A stretch of 53,676 nucleotides of DNA. Source: CAZHDB01 sp964531225. Lineage in GTDB: Archaea; Thermoproteota; Thermoprotei_A; Sulfolobales; Desulfurococcaceae. The DNA lies in contig CAZHDB010000007.1 of assembly GCA_964531225.1 (NCBI GenBank), positions 1 to 53,676 on the forward strand. Reading direction: 5' to 3'. The notes under the pieces are model-generated. The model did not search any database, was not told the origin of the DNA, and saw only the letters and a list, made by a program, of their open reading frames with translations. Positions 9,957-18,222 of this stretch are shown here, piece after piece. How positions within the stretch are numbered: position 1 is the first letter of the stretch; every line of letters starts with the position of its first letter. Both the position numbers and the translations under genes were made by a program.

Positions 9957-12425
9957 ATGTCCAGTCAGTCTTCTCAATCATTTATTAGGATACTTCGTAG
10001 ACTAGGTAAAAATATGCCTTATCTTATACGTAATCGCTTCAGAGCCCTTATTGTAATATCAGGTAGTGATCCAGAGTCTATGGGTAAGTTGCTGGCTAGA
10101 GCTATATTATATTATGAGAGGAGCTATCGTAAACATGCTAGGGATCTCAGGAGGGAGACTAATATTCTTCAAGGACTATATGTTTTCCATGATGAATTCC
10201 CTGACGCCGTTTATATGAAAAAGGTCTTTGAGACAATAATGGAGGATAAGGCTAAGAATACAAGGATCAAGTATGCGGTTTATGAAATTAGTGAAAGATT
10301 CCTTGGTTCAACGTTTGACATATTAATAATGGATTTAACGAAGGATTTAAAACCAAACGATCTCGGTAGACTAATTGGTATCGTACGTGGTGGTGGTTTA
10401 ATAGTACTATTAGTTCCTAAATGGGATGAATGGGATAATTTTATGACAATTTTCAAACGTAATCTCACAGTACCACAGTTCCCTAATCCGAGACATATAT
10501 TTATTAAATGGGTTAAAAGAAAGCTATTAGAACATGACAACATAGCTATCTATGATGCCGATAATCAGAAGATTATAAAGAACTTTAGTCTATTAAGTGA
10601 GTACATAGAGAGTAAGAAGAAGATCGAATACCCTGCTGAATCATTATTCCCAAGATCCATTTATGAACAAGCACTTACACAGGACCAGGTAAAGGTTATA
10701 AAGCTTCTTGAAAGACTTTATGAGAAGCCTAAAAAGGGTAGAAAAAGTGTAATAATCGTAACTGCTGACCGTGGTAGAGGAAAATCGTGTGCCGTTGGTA
10801 TTGGCGCTGTTGGACTAATATTACTACTCAGTAAGATCAAGCCTAGGGTTAGGGTTTTAGTAACAGCCCCTTCACCATCAAATGTACAGTCCCTAATGAT
10901 GCTTGCTAAACAGACACTAGATAAACATGGCCTTAAGTATAGGGAATATTGCAAGGAGGGCTATACCATAGAGCTTCGTGGAGATAGATTCTCCATAGAG
11001 TATTGGGAACCTATAAATATTCCTAGACTCCGTGGAGACATAGTCATTGTTGATGAAGCAGCCGGTATTAGTGTACCTATGCTATATCGCATTTGGGAAG
11101 CCTATGATCGACTAGTTTTCTCTACAACTATTCATGGATATGAGGGTGCTGGCAGAGGTTTTTCCGTGAGATTTATGAGTAAGGTTAAGAGTGATCCGAA
11201 GACAGTTCTCTACCAGTATGAAATGACTGAACCAATTAGGTACTCCGATAAAGATCCTATAGAAAGATGGCAATTTGATACATTATTACTAGATGCCGAG
11301 CCCGCAGACCTTGAACAAAATGATCTTAAATATATTGAGAAGAAACAATTTGAGTACATAGCATATGATCCGGGCTACCTATTTAGCCCAAAGGGAGAAA
11401 ATGAGCTTAGGCAATTATTTGGTATATACGTGCTAGCTCATTATAGAAATGAACCAGACGATCTTGGTATGATAGCTGACGCCCCTCATCATATCGTTAG
11501 AGCAGTTAAGCTACCTACTGGTAAAATTGTATGTGCTTTACAGATAGCTATTGAAGGCCCCATTGAGAGAGAAAGAGCTATTGAATTATTAAAAGGTGGA
11601 AAAATACCCGGTAATATAATACCTGATCGATTTCTAAAGCATCAGAGACTTATAGAGTTTGCAGATACTAGAGGATGGAGAATTGTACGTATAGCTACAC
11701 ACCCGGAAGTACAGGGAAAAGGTATTGGGACGTGGGCTCTCACACAAGTATTGAAAGAAGCCAGAGAAAGAGGTCTTGACTGGGTTGGTGCTGGTTTTGG
11801 TGTCAATGAACAATTGCTTAGATTCTGGGTAAAATCAGGTTTCTACACTGTCCATATATCGCCAGATAGAAACCCTGTTAGCGGCGAGTATACTGTTTTA
11901 GTCATACACCCATTAAGTGATAAAGTTAAAGAAATCATTAAGGTAGCTGTTATGGAATTTAAAAGTAAATTATTAAACAGTTTAGCTATAAACTATGATG
12001 ATCTAGAAATAGAAGTCGCTAGACTTATGCTTGAACAAGGAGAACCTGTTATAACGATAGATAACGGCCCGAGGAACTTACTTACGCCAGTACAGATTGA
12101 TAGACTATGGATTTATTGCCAAGGCCCAATGACTTTTGAGGCTGCAGCAGACCTTATGTCATTGATCGCTAAAATTTATTGGCTGATGCCCCGCGATAAT
12201 AGACCTAGGCTTACGCGGGCACAGGAATACATACTAATTGGTAAGGCTTTGCAAGGACGAAGCTGGGAGGATATGGCCCGCATCCTCAGAGTTAAAAGCA
12301 AGTACGTTATGGAAGAGGCTCGCAATATTGCTTGTATAGTGTTGGAGCAATTATTCGATATACAAGCAGACTATATGCCAGGGATAAAGCTGGATTCATA
12401 TATAAGACGAAATTACCTTATTTAA
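9957..12425 (+). CDS. tmcA: tRNA(Met) cytidine acetyltransferase TmcA
   Basis: 822 residues. Order: an N-terminal DUF1726-type domain, a helicase-like ATPase domain with Walker A ADRGRGKS (K276) and IVDEAAG as Walker B, a GNAT domain with acetyl-CoA motif VQGKGIG (586-591), and a C-terminal RNA-binding tail. The enzyme makes N4-acetylcytidine in RNA with ATP and acetyl-CoA; in thermophilic archaea homologues modify many RNAs. It probably shares a transcript with cdc48 (14-base gap). Its 3' end overlaps the convergent KaiC-like gene by 4 bases. Confidence 0.95.
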   Translation: MSSQSSQSFIRILRRLGKNMPYLIRNRFRALIVISGSDPESMGKLLARAILYYERSYRKHARDLRRETNILQGLYVFHDEFPDAVYMKKVFETIMEDKAKNTRIKYAVYEISERFLGSTFDILIMDLTKDLKPNDLGRLIGIVRGGGLIVLLVPKWDEWDNFMTIFKRNLTVPQFPNPRHIFIKWVKRKLLEHDNIAIYDADNQKIIKNFSLLSEYIESKKKIEYPAESLFPRSIYEQALTQDQVKVIKLLERLYEKPKKGRKSVIIVTADRGRGKSCAVGIGAVGLILLLSKIKPRVRVLVTAPSPSNVQSLMMLAKQTLDKHGLKYREYCKEGYTIELRGDRFSIEYWEPINIPRLRGDIVIVDEAAGISVPMLYRIWEAYDRLVFSTTIHGYEGAGRGFSVRFMSKVKSDPKTVLYQYEMTEPIRYSDKDPIERWQFDTLLLDAEPADLEQNDLKYIEKKQFEYIAYDPGYLFSPKGENELRQLFGIYVLAHYRNEPDDLGMIADAPHHIVRAVKLPTGKIVCALQIAIEGPIERERAIELLKGGKIPGNIIPDRFLKHQRLIEFADTRGWRIVRIATHPEVQGKGIGTWALTQVLKEARERGLDWVGAGFGVNEQLLRFWVKSGFYTVHISPDRNPVSGEYTVLVIHPLSDKVKEIIKVAVMEFKSKLLNSLAINYDDLEIEVARLMLEQGEPVITIDNGPRNLLTPVQIDRLWIYCQGPMTFEAAADLMSLIAKIYWLMPRDNRPRLTRAQEYILIGKALQGRSWEDMARILRVKSKYVMEEARNIACIVLEQLFDIQADYMPGIKLDSYIRRNYLI

Positions 12426-13264
12426 TCCTCTCCATTATTATTCTCTATATTTGTAAACTCAAGCTCTTTCCTAATTTCGGCTGAAAGTATTTTTCTTAGT
12501 AGACTAACTGGATACGAAACCTCCTCTCTTGTCAACTTGTATGGTCCTAATACAACCATTCCCTTGCTATCAACTACGTCTATTTCATAGACTCTCGTAT
12601 CATGAGGTGTTTGTCTCATTTTTTCTATAATTACAAATCTCTTTAATCTCCCCCCTACAATTCTCTTTCTAAATCTAATGATCCCGTCGGCAACGTGTTC
12701 CACTCCAAATCCAAAGCCTAGGCTTGTTGTTACAGCATACTGGCTTACAAGCAATACAGTCATATCCCATTTAGTCAATACCCTTTTAACATAGTAACTA
12801 TATTTACGGGCCATGGCAGGTTTGTCAAGCCAGAACGCACTCATGGAATCAACTACTACTCTTGTATGTCCATAGCCTAGGTATTTTTTAGCTTCAATAA
12901 TTTTATTAACGAGTTCCTCTACATCAAGTCTAGATAAAGACCATGGGTCTCCCCGCTCACCCATTAACGCATCAATTATTACAAGCCTACCTTCATCAAT
13001 ATGCCTCTTAAAGTTAAATCCAAACATCTTGGCTTGTTTAATAACGCTTTGCCTTGATTCCTCGGTAGTAACATAGATACCTGGCTCACCTATTTCCAAT
13101 CCTTTCGCTATAAAGTGTATACAGAATATTGTTTTACCTGTACCGGGTTCGCCAACAACTGCTACAACAAAGCCCCTGGGAATACCGCCGCATATGATCT
13201 TATCTATTCCTTCAACACCAGTAGGTATTCTCTCAAGATCTATTTTCTCGGACATGTTCTCCAC
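12422..13264 (-). CDS. KaiC/RadA-like single-domain ATPase (second copy)
   Basis: 280 residues. Walker A is GEPGTGKT (K44), paired glutamates are E68/E69 in TTEES, and Walker B is RVVVDS (D139). It has the same architecture as the gene at 6787-7518 but is clearly diverged, with an extra tail of about 35 residues. The start may be the GTG at 13264, which lies about 26 bases from the centre of the TATA box at 13287-13294 and would then be leaderless, or the ATG at 13255. It converges on tmcA with a 4-base overlap. Biological role unknown. Confidence 0.85.
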   Translation of the reverse strand: MENMSEKIDLERIPTGVEGIDKIICGGIPRGFVVAVVGEPGTGKTIFCIHFIAKGLEIGEPGIYVTTEESRQSVIKQAKMFGFNFKRHIDEGRLVIIDALMGERGDPWSLSRLDVEELVNKIIEAKKYLGYGHTRVVVDSMSAFWLDKPAMARKYSYYVKRVLTKWDMTVLLVSQYAVTTSLGFGFGVEHVADGIIRFRKRIVGGRLKRFVIIEKMRQTPHDTRVYEIDVVDSKGMVVLGPYKLTREEVSYPVSLLRKILSAEIRKELEFTNIENNNGED

Positions 13265-13286
13265 GTGAATAAATATTGTAGAACCC

Positions 13287-13294
13287 TATATAAA
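13287..13294. promoter_or_regulatory. TATA box, possibly serving both directions
   Basis: TATATAAA. Counting 26 bases downstream on the + strand puts a start near 13317, just before the C box of the sRNA. Counting the same distance on the - strand gives about 13264, the GTG of the KaiC-like gene. Position is directly visible; bidirectional use is inference. Confidence 0.55.
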
Positions 13295-13320
13295 GCTGGA
13301 AGATAAGACAAGATAAGTAG

Positions 13321-13369
13321 GTGCTGATGCTCGAAAGGGCTGATCTGTGATGATCCCGCGCAGGGCTGA
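13321..13369 (+). ncRNA. Box C/D guide sRNA
   Basis: The box order and spacing are canonical. C box GTGCTGA at 13321-13327 (one mismatch to RTGATGA), a 12-base guide, D' box CTGA at 13340-13343, 3 bases, perfect C' box GTGATGA at 13347-13353, a 12-base guide, and D box CTGA at 13366-13369. Such sRNAs direct 2'-O-methylation of rRNA or tRNA opposite the fifth base before D or D'. The guides are 13328-13339 and 13354-13365; I did not identify targets. It ends 21 bases before the UbiX-like start, so both may come from one transcript. The exact ends are not known. Confidence 0.75.
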
Positions 13370-13390
13370 GTTAATTGTGGTGTAACTAGC

Positions 13391-13993
13391 TTGGATAAGA
13401 AGATCGTTTTGGGTATTAGCGGGGCTAGTGGATTAGTTTACACACTCAAATTAATTGATGTATTATGTAAACTTAAGTCTCTAGGCAAGATTGCTAATAT
13501 CTATGTAATATATACAAGTAATGCCGTTAAAGTTGCTAAGTACGAATTAAGTATAGATCTTGTAAGGGAGTTACTTAATAAAAAGTGTATCGATGGACTA
13601 TATAGTGATAATGACTGGGAATCGCATTTAGCCAGTTCTAGCAGTACTATAGGATACTCAGCAGTTGTTGTACCGTGTAGTATGGATGTAGTTGCTAATC
13701 TTGCTAATGGCCTTCAACATAGATTACTTGAAAGGGCTCTATACAATATCATGCGGCTAGGTGGAAAAGTAATACTAGTTATTAGAGAGACACCGCTATC
13801 GACAATAGATCTTGAGAATTTGGTAAAACTTTCAAGAAATGGAGTAATAATAATGCCTGCATCACCAGGTTTTTATATTAGACCTAAAACCATTGAGGAT
13901 CTCATAGACTTTATTGTAGGTAAAATACTTGATGTACTAGGTATAAGGCATAGTATTTATAGGAGATGGCAAGAACCATTTACTCAAGAGTAA
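13391..13993 (+). CDS. ubiX: UbiX-like flavin prenyltransferase
   Basis: 200 residues of the UbiX/Pad1 flavoprotein fold: GISGASGLVYT near the N terminus, VVVPCSMDVV, VILVIRETPLS and IMPASPGFY, in the usual order and spacing. Family members attach a dimethylallyl group to FMN to make prenylated FMN for UbiD decarboxylases. No ubiD is in the window. The TTG start has a GGTG 8 bases upstream. The gene is slightly longer than typical because of a C-terminal tail (RHSIYRRWQEPFTQE). Confidence 0.88.
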   Translation: MDKKIVLGISGASGLVYTLKLIDVLCKLKSLGKIANIYVIYTSNAVKVAKYELSIDLVRELLNKKCIDGLYSDNDWESHLASSSSTIGYSAVVVPCSMDVVANLANGLQHRLLERALYNIMRLGGKVILVIRETPLSTIDLENLVKLSRNGVIIMPASPGFYIRPKTIEDLIDFIVGKILDVLGIRHSIYRRWQEPFTQE

Positions 13994-14291
13994 TCTTTTA
14001 TGATATTTAATATTCCTATATGTTAATCTCAGGTTTATCACTATTATCATTAACCATTACTTAATACAAGAGCTGTTCTCGGAAATCCACAGTCATTGTC
14101 GTTTCTATTAGTTTTTGTTGCTTACGAACTTAGAGATACACAAAGGAACTACTAAATCAGAGAAGTACAGCGAGATAATGAAGAAACATAGACTAGACAG
14201 ACACATAGTAACAACATATCTATAGCATTAAAAGGACTCGGCAGTAGATCCATTATAAGACAACACAATAATGTTCAGTAACTGAACACCC
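13994..14291. other. 298-base gap with traces of a decayed reading frame
   Basis: No intact gene. Around 14143-14220 a + frame reads KGTTKSEKYSEIMKKHRLDR before a stop. In the next frame, 14219-14278 reads SIALKGLGSRSIIRQHNNVQ, which resembles the helix-turn-helix part of some transposases. Joining them needs a frameshift. A perfect 17-base palindrome closes the gap at 14272-14288. The transposase idea is weak. Confidence 0.3.
14272..14288. repeat. Perfect 17-base palindrome
   Basis: TGTTCAGT-A-ACTGAACA: two 8-base arms around one base, lying 3 bases past the stop codon of the Cys-rich gene. There is no T run on either side, so a simple terminator is not obvious. It could be a dimeric-regulator site or the end of a vanished element. 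Confidence 0.6.
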
Positions 14292-14726
14292 CTAAAGAAA
14301 ACTCTCTTCATCAATATCCTCAATAGACTGTATCTCTTTAAATAACTCTTCATCACTTCTTATATATTGTCTTTTTTCTAATGCCTTAGCACACCGTCCA
14401 TCTGGCAATAAAGCATTTGCACGGCAAGAAGCATATCTACACTCTGCGCCAGTACATTCTGAGCCAGTTAGCCGGCAGAATGCTGCCTTGATATATTTTC
14501 CACGATAGGGCTTATTAGAAATTACAAGTGCCCTTTGAGTACAGTAGAATAAAGAGCATAAGGGATTGCACTTATCACCTATCGGAACAGGTCTAGCTTG
14601 AGGCTTACCCCTATATCCAGGTCTTTGAAACCTTGGACCGGCTCTCCTAAATGTTTTATCCTTCCTCTCCCTATGATGCCTATATCCTTCTCGATCATTT
14701 CTTCTCTGAAAACGATCATTTTTCAA
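14292..14726 (-). CDS. Arg-rich, Cys-rich small protein of unknown function
   Basis: 144 residues in two parts. Residues 1-50 are very basic and low in complexity (many Arg, His, Gly), as in an RNA-binding tail. Residues 50-115 hold eight cysteines spaced C-x3-C-x4-C, then a long gap, C-x6-C-x4-C-x4-C-x10-C. This suggests bound zinc or an Fe-S cluster. The C terminus is acidic (EDIDEESFL). The TTG start has GGTGG 6-7 bases upstream; an ATG inside that leader is out of frame. It lies downstream of endA but has its own TATA-like box. I recognise no family. Confidence 0.7.
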   Translation of the reverse strand: MKNDRFQRRNDREGYRHHRERKDKTFRRAGPRFQRPGYRGKPQARPVPIGDKCNPLCSLFYCTQRALVISNKPYRGKYIKAAFCRLTGSECTGAECRYASCRANALLPDGRCAKALEKRQYIRSDEELFKEIQSIEDIDEESFL

Positions 14727-14749
14727 GCCATACCACCTATTCTAGAACT

Positions 14750-14769
14750 GATCTCCATATGGATCTCCA
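14750..14769. repeat. Tandem 8-base direct repeat in the leader of the Cys-rich gene
   Basis: GATCTCCA occurs at 14750-14757 and 14762-14769, 12 bases apart, about one helical turn. It sits between the TATA-like box and the start codon of the gene at 14292-14726, a position that suits a regulator or an mRNA-binding protein. Function is inferred from place only. Confidence 0.4.
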
Positions 14770-14810
14770 GTCATATTTCTTGTACTATTAACCATATTAT
14801 TCAATGCCTA

Positions 14811-14823
14811 ATATATATTTAAA
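14811..14823 (-). promoter_or_regulatory. TATA-like box for the Cys-rich gene
   Basis: On the - strand it reads TTTAAATATATAT. It predicts a start near 14792 and so a leader of about 65 bases before the TTG at 14726, which contains the direct repeat at 14750-14769. Confidence 0.45.
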
Positions 14824-14848
14824 GGGTTATTATTTTTGTATTGTAGAG

Positions 14849-15418
14849 CTAAGGCCTCCACCATCTAAGAATAATATAATCAATATGTTTAATACCATCT
14901 GTTAATGCAATAACAAGTTTTTTCCTAACCGAATGTAATAGTCTACCCATTCTAACAAGATCTATAGGATCAAATTCTTCATTAATCCTAAGAACCTGTA
15001 CACCATACGGTGCATGATCTATTCCAGGCCCATATTCATAAACTAGATAATCACATCCAAATTTTAGCCCCCTCCTTACAACATATCCCTTATCTCTAAG
15101 ATCCTTATATACTATATATAGCTCCCTGAATCTTGGTACTATTTTTAAACAATGCCTCTTCAGCATTTCCGGAGAAACCTTTTCTTCTCCAGCATATACC
15201 TCAATCATATTATTTTCTAGTAAGTATAATGCTTCAAGCAATGATAGTTCAAGCGGTGCATTAACTGGTTTTTCCTTTGGCTTTGCAACTCCAAAAAATG
15301 TACCATAATAGCCATTCCAGTAAATCTTATTACTACACTCTATATCGAGAACAACAACTCTATTAAAGAGTAAAGTGCCTTTACAAATTTTCTTCTCTAC
15401 CAATATATCTCCATTCAT
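14849..15418 (-). CDS. endA: tRNA-splicing endonuclease, catalytic subunit
   Basis: 189 residues. The C-terminal nuclease domain carries KFGCDYLVY, GIDHAPYGVQV and SVRKKLVIAL, giving the Tyr-His-Lys triad as about Y127, H135 and K166; the His-Lys spacing of 31 equals that of characterised archaeal enzymes. It cleaves bulge-helix-bulge introns such as the three in this window. Crenarchaeal enzymes usually need a second structural subunit, not seen here. The ATG overlaps the stop of the PhoU-like gene by 4 bases. Confidence 0.92.
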   Translation of the reverse strand: MNGDILVEKKICKGTLLFNRVVVLDIECSNKIYWNGYYGTFFGVAKPKEKPVNAPLELSLLEALYLLENNMIEVYAGEEKVSPEMLKRHCLKIVPRFRELYIVYKDLRDKGYVVRRGLKFGCDYLVYEYGPGIDHAPYGVQVLRINEEFDPIDLVRMGRLLHSVRKKLVIALTDGIKHIDYIILRWWRP

Positions 15419-16092
15419 GTAAGCATTGCCCTATGAAGTGCTAAGTATCTAAGTGTTTCAGCGGATTCCTTTATTACATCAGCTATGGATTCAACTAAGT
15501 CAATGGCATCCTTAAGAAGCATTAAAGCAGGTACATTATCTGCTAATTTCTTAAACATTTTTAATTCATACGATCTATATAATCTATCTAGATCCTCTTC
15601 GAGCTTTATAACTTGCTCCATCTCCTTAATCGTTCTCTTAGGATCTACTCTAAGCTTATTAAGTCCCTGGTAGAATGAATCATATTCCTGAATCATTACT
15701 TCTATAAAATTCTTTAGATCATTATATAGATCATCATTTAATGTATACCCATTAGCTATGTACATGTAAAGTCTATAGGAGGCACCATCTATAAGTTGTA
15801 CGATCCTGTCAAGCCCCAAAGCTATAGATGCATACAGATCCTTCATATTAAGGCCTTCACCGAGTCTTACAAGGTACTCCATTACCAATGCTTTTATATC
15901 TTCAACCTGTTGCTTATCATTCCTAAGCTTCATATAGAGGCTTTTTACTTTTTCAACGTCGATCTTGCCGAGATTGTTGATAAAATTCCTTAGATCGGTT
16001 AATGCATTCTTATCAAGATTTGCCAGGCTTGATAAGGCTTCGAATAAATGCATCTCAGCTATAGACTCGCTTCTCCCCCAGTACTCAGTCAT
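15415..16092 (-). CDS. PhoU/DUF47-like helical protein
   Basis: 225 residues, almost wholly alpha-helical with heptad-like patterns (VIKLEEDLDRLYRSYELKMFKKLAD and AIDLVESIADVIKESAETLRYLA, split by a loop). The final helix resembles DUF47/PhoU proteins, which act with phosphate transport. No phosphate transporter is nearby. It is the first gene of a pair with endA (4-base overlap). The family call is moderate, and a phosphate role is inference. Confidence 0.55.
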   Translation of the reverse strand: MTEYWGRSESIAEMHLFEALSSLANLDKNALTDLRNFINNLGKIDVEKVKSLYMKLRNDKQQVEDIKALVMEYLVRLGEGLNMKDLYASIALGLDRIVQLIDGASYRLYMYIANGYTLNDDLYNDLKNFIEVMIQEYDSFYQGLNKLRVDPKRTIKEMEQVIKLEEDLDRLYRSYELKMFKKLADNVPALMLLKDAIDLVESIADVIKESAETLRYLALHRAMLT

Positions 16093-16179
16093 CTATACCC
16101 CCTATACTCCATTCAACTCTAGATAGGAGATTATAAGGGTTAATACACCTATTTAAATTAGATGTTATGGAAGTGATTA

Positions 16180-17811
16180 TTGTTGAAGGCTTTAGTAGTA
16201 GATCTCCTTGCACGGGCTAAGGGTAAGAGATATGCAAGCTATGATGTAGTTGGTATAGGTCCGAGACTCGTAACTGGTTTAATTAACCAATTAGGAGAAA
16301 AAGCTGATCTAATTACCTACGAAGATCTATTTAGTGATCCTTCCATACTAGGAAACTATGATGTAATTCTCTTATCTGCTATGAGTAGTGATCGTGGAGC
16401 ATTAAAGAATGTTATTAGATTAGCAAATACTCTTGGGGGCAGTCAACTCAAGATCATTGGCGGACCTATCAGCCTAGAGTTTTATGATATACTAGAGCAT
16501 GTAGGTGGAGATTTTGTTGTAGTCGGAGAGGGAGAAAATCAGTTAATTAAATTATTCTCAGAATACAAGAAATACCTTATTCAACAAGATCTTAATAAAT
16601 TAACTGAAATAACTGGTCTAGCTATTAAAAATAATAAAAAGATAGTATTTACTGGTTATCCAGAATATACTAGTAAAGATCTACTTGACAAAATTAGGCC
16701 ATATACTCAAGTAAATAAAGTCTATAAAAGAACTTGGATGTATCGCTTCTACGTAGAAGTTGTAAGAGGATGTAGCAATTTCTACAGACCATTAATCAAT
16801 ATAGATTATAGAAGGACTTGCATTAAATGTATGAATTGTAGATCAAGTGATTTAATTAATAAGCTTTGGTGCCCAAAACACATACCTCCAGGCTGCGGTT
16901 TTTGTAGTGTACCATTTCACTTTGGACCTCCAAGATCACGTTCTATAGAATCCATAGTCAATGAAATAAAAGACTTGATCAGACATGATGCTAAACGAAT
17001 AGTACTTAGTGCTCCAGATTTCCTTGACTATGGACGTGAGGATCTCGTAAAACCATATCCACTAACTGATCCTTGCAATCCTAGACCAAACTATAATGCA
17101 CTAGAAAATCTATTATCAAGATTACATGAAATACCTGAGATCTATAGTGGCGAGACTAGGATTTTCATCGAAAATGCAAAAGCTTGCCTTATTGATAAGA
17201 AAGTTTCTTCCATACTTGGCAAGTACCTACATGGTACAACAATTCATATAGGTCTAGAAACAGTTTCTAGGAAATACAATGAAATTATCATTGGTAAACC
17301 CATAGGATTAAAAGAAGCAATACAAGCAATTAAGATTTTAAGAAGAAACGGTCTTAGGCCATATATTTACTTAGTCTATGGTTTACCATACATGAACTAT
17401 AAAGTTTATAAGAGAACAATTAAGGCATTAAAGAAACTTTACGAGAGCGGAGTCGAGAAAATTACGCTCTATAAGTTTACACCACTACCTATGACTGCTT
17501 TCGAGTATTTTAAACCTGAGATCGATAAATATAAGAATATTATTGAAAAGTATAAAGATCTAGTTAATAAATATAATTTACTGGCTAAAAGAAAATACTT
17601 CCTTGGTAAAAAGATTAAAGCCTATATTATAAAGGAAGATAATAAAATATATGGATACCCCGTAGATCACGGCCCCGTTATATTCATTAGAAAAACTATA
17701 TTGGACCTTAAAAATGATGATGTATGTTTAGCGGATATAGAAATCACTAATGTCAAAGCTAGATACGTATTTGGCAACATAATTAATATAGAAAAGTGTA
17801 TGAATCAATAA
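16180..17811 (+). CDS. Radical SAM protein with an unusual cysteine region
   Basis: 543 residues. Residues 1-130 look like a Rossmann, B12-binding-like domain (IIGGPISLEF, VVVGEGENQLIKLF). The core has VVRGC (C198), a Cys cluster C214-x2-C217-x2-C220, C231, and GCGFC (C239, C242), followed by RSRSIESIVNEI and GLETVSRKYNE, typical of radical SAM barrels. A standard CX3CX2C is absent: position 235 is Ile, so the iron-sulfur ligands may be C231/C239/C242 (CX7CX2C) or C198 with a long insertion. Substrate unknown. Its 3' end overlaps the convergent gene by 7 bases. Confidence 0.8.
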   Translation: MLKALVVDLLARAKGKRYASYDVVGIGPRLVTGLINQLGEKADLITYEDLFSDPSILGNYDVILLSAMSSDRGALKNVIRLANTLGGSQLKIIGGPISLEFYDILEHVGGDFVVVGEGENQLIKLFSEYKKYLIQQDLNKLTEITGLAIKNNKKIVFTGYPEYTSKDLLDKIRPYTQVNKVYKRTWMYRFYVEVVRGCSNFYRPLINIDYRRTCIKCMNCRSSDLINKLWCPKHIPPGCGFCSVPFHFGPPRSRSIESIVNEIKDLIRHDAKRIVLSAPDFLDYGREDLVKPYPLTDPCNPRPNYNALENLLSRLHEIPEIYSGETRIFIENAKACLIDKKVSSILGKYLHGTTIHIGLETVSRKYNEIIIGKPIGLKEAIQAIKILRRNGLRPYIYLVYGLPYMNYKVYKRTIKALKKLYESGVEKITLYKFTPLPMTAFEYFKPEIDKYKNIIEKYKDLVNKYNLLAKRKYFLGKKIKAYIIKEDNKIYGYPVDHGPVIFIRKTILDLKNDDVCLADIEITNVKARYVFGNIINIEKCMNQ

Positions 17812-18212
17812 TTCTCGATCTTTTCAAATACAGTTCTTAACTCATTCATTAGTGCTATAGCCTTACTTATTCTCTTTACATCATCGATATCGTCTTTATT
17901 AATTTTGCTACTTATTTCATTTAATAAATCAATTTCATAAGGAATACTTACTAATGTCAAGTAGTTCATATATGTAATTATATAGTCCTTAGTATATTCA
18001 TCCACCTGATCAAACATTTTTGTAGAGAACACGTTACCCACGTTGTACAAATCATTATACAGTCTTAAGACTTTTCTAAAAAGTAGATCTATTTTTCCTG
18101 ATGTACCATGAGCTCTTACTTCGTTTAGAATAATTTTAGAAAGATCAATTATTTCTTCAGAACGATCTATTCCCTTCTTAAGATGAGCTAGAAGATCCAG
18201 AGGCGTGTGCAT
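17805..18212 (-). CDS. Hypothetical helical protein, about 135 residues
   Basis: I recognise no family. The protein is predicted mostly alpha-helical with many charged residues (DLLAHLKKGIDRSEEI, EISSKINKDDIDDVKR). I chose the ATG at 18212 because a strong AGGAGGT lies 12 bases before it and this removes a long overlap; a TTG at 18257 would add 15 residues and overlap the upstream gene by 35 bases. It follows the 134-residue gene closely and converges on the radical SAM gene. Confidence 0.6.
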   Translation of the reverse strand: MHTPLDLLAHLKKGIDRSEEIIDLSKIILNEVRAHGTSGKIDLLFRKVLRLYNDLYNVGNVFSTKMFDQVDEYTKDYIITYMNYLTLVSIPYEIDLLNEISSKINKDDIDDVKRISKAIALMNELRTVFEKIENY

Positions 18213-18222
18213 ATGTTTTACA

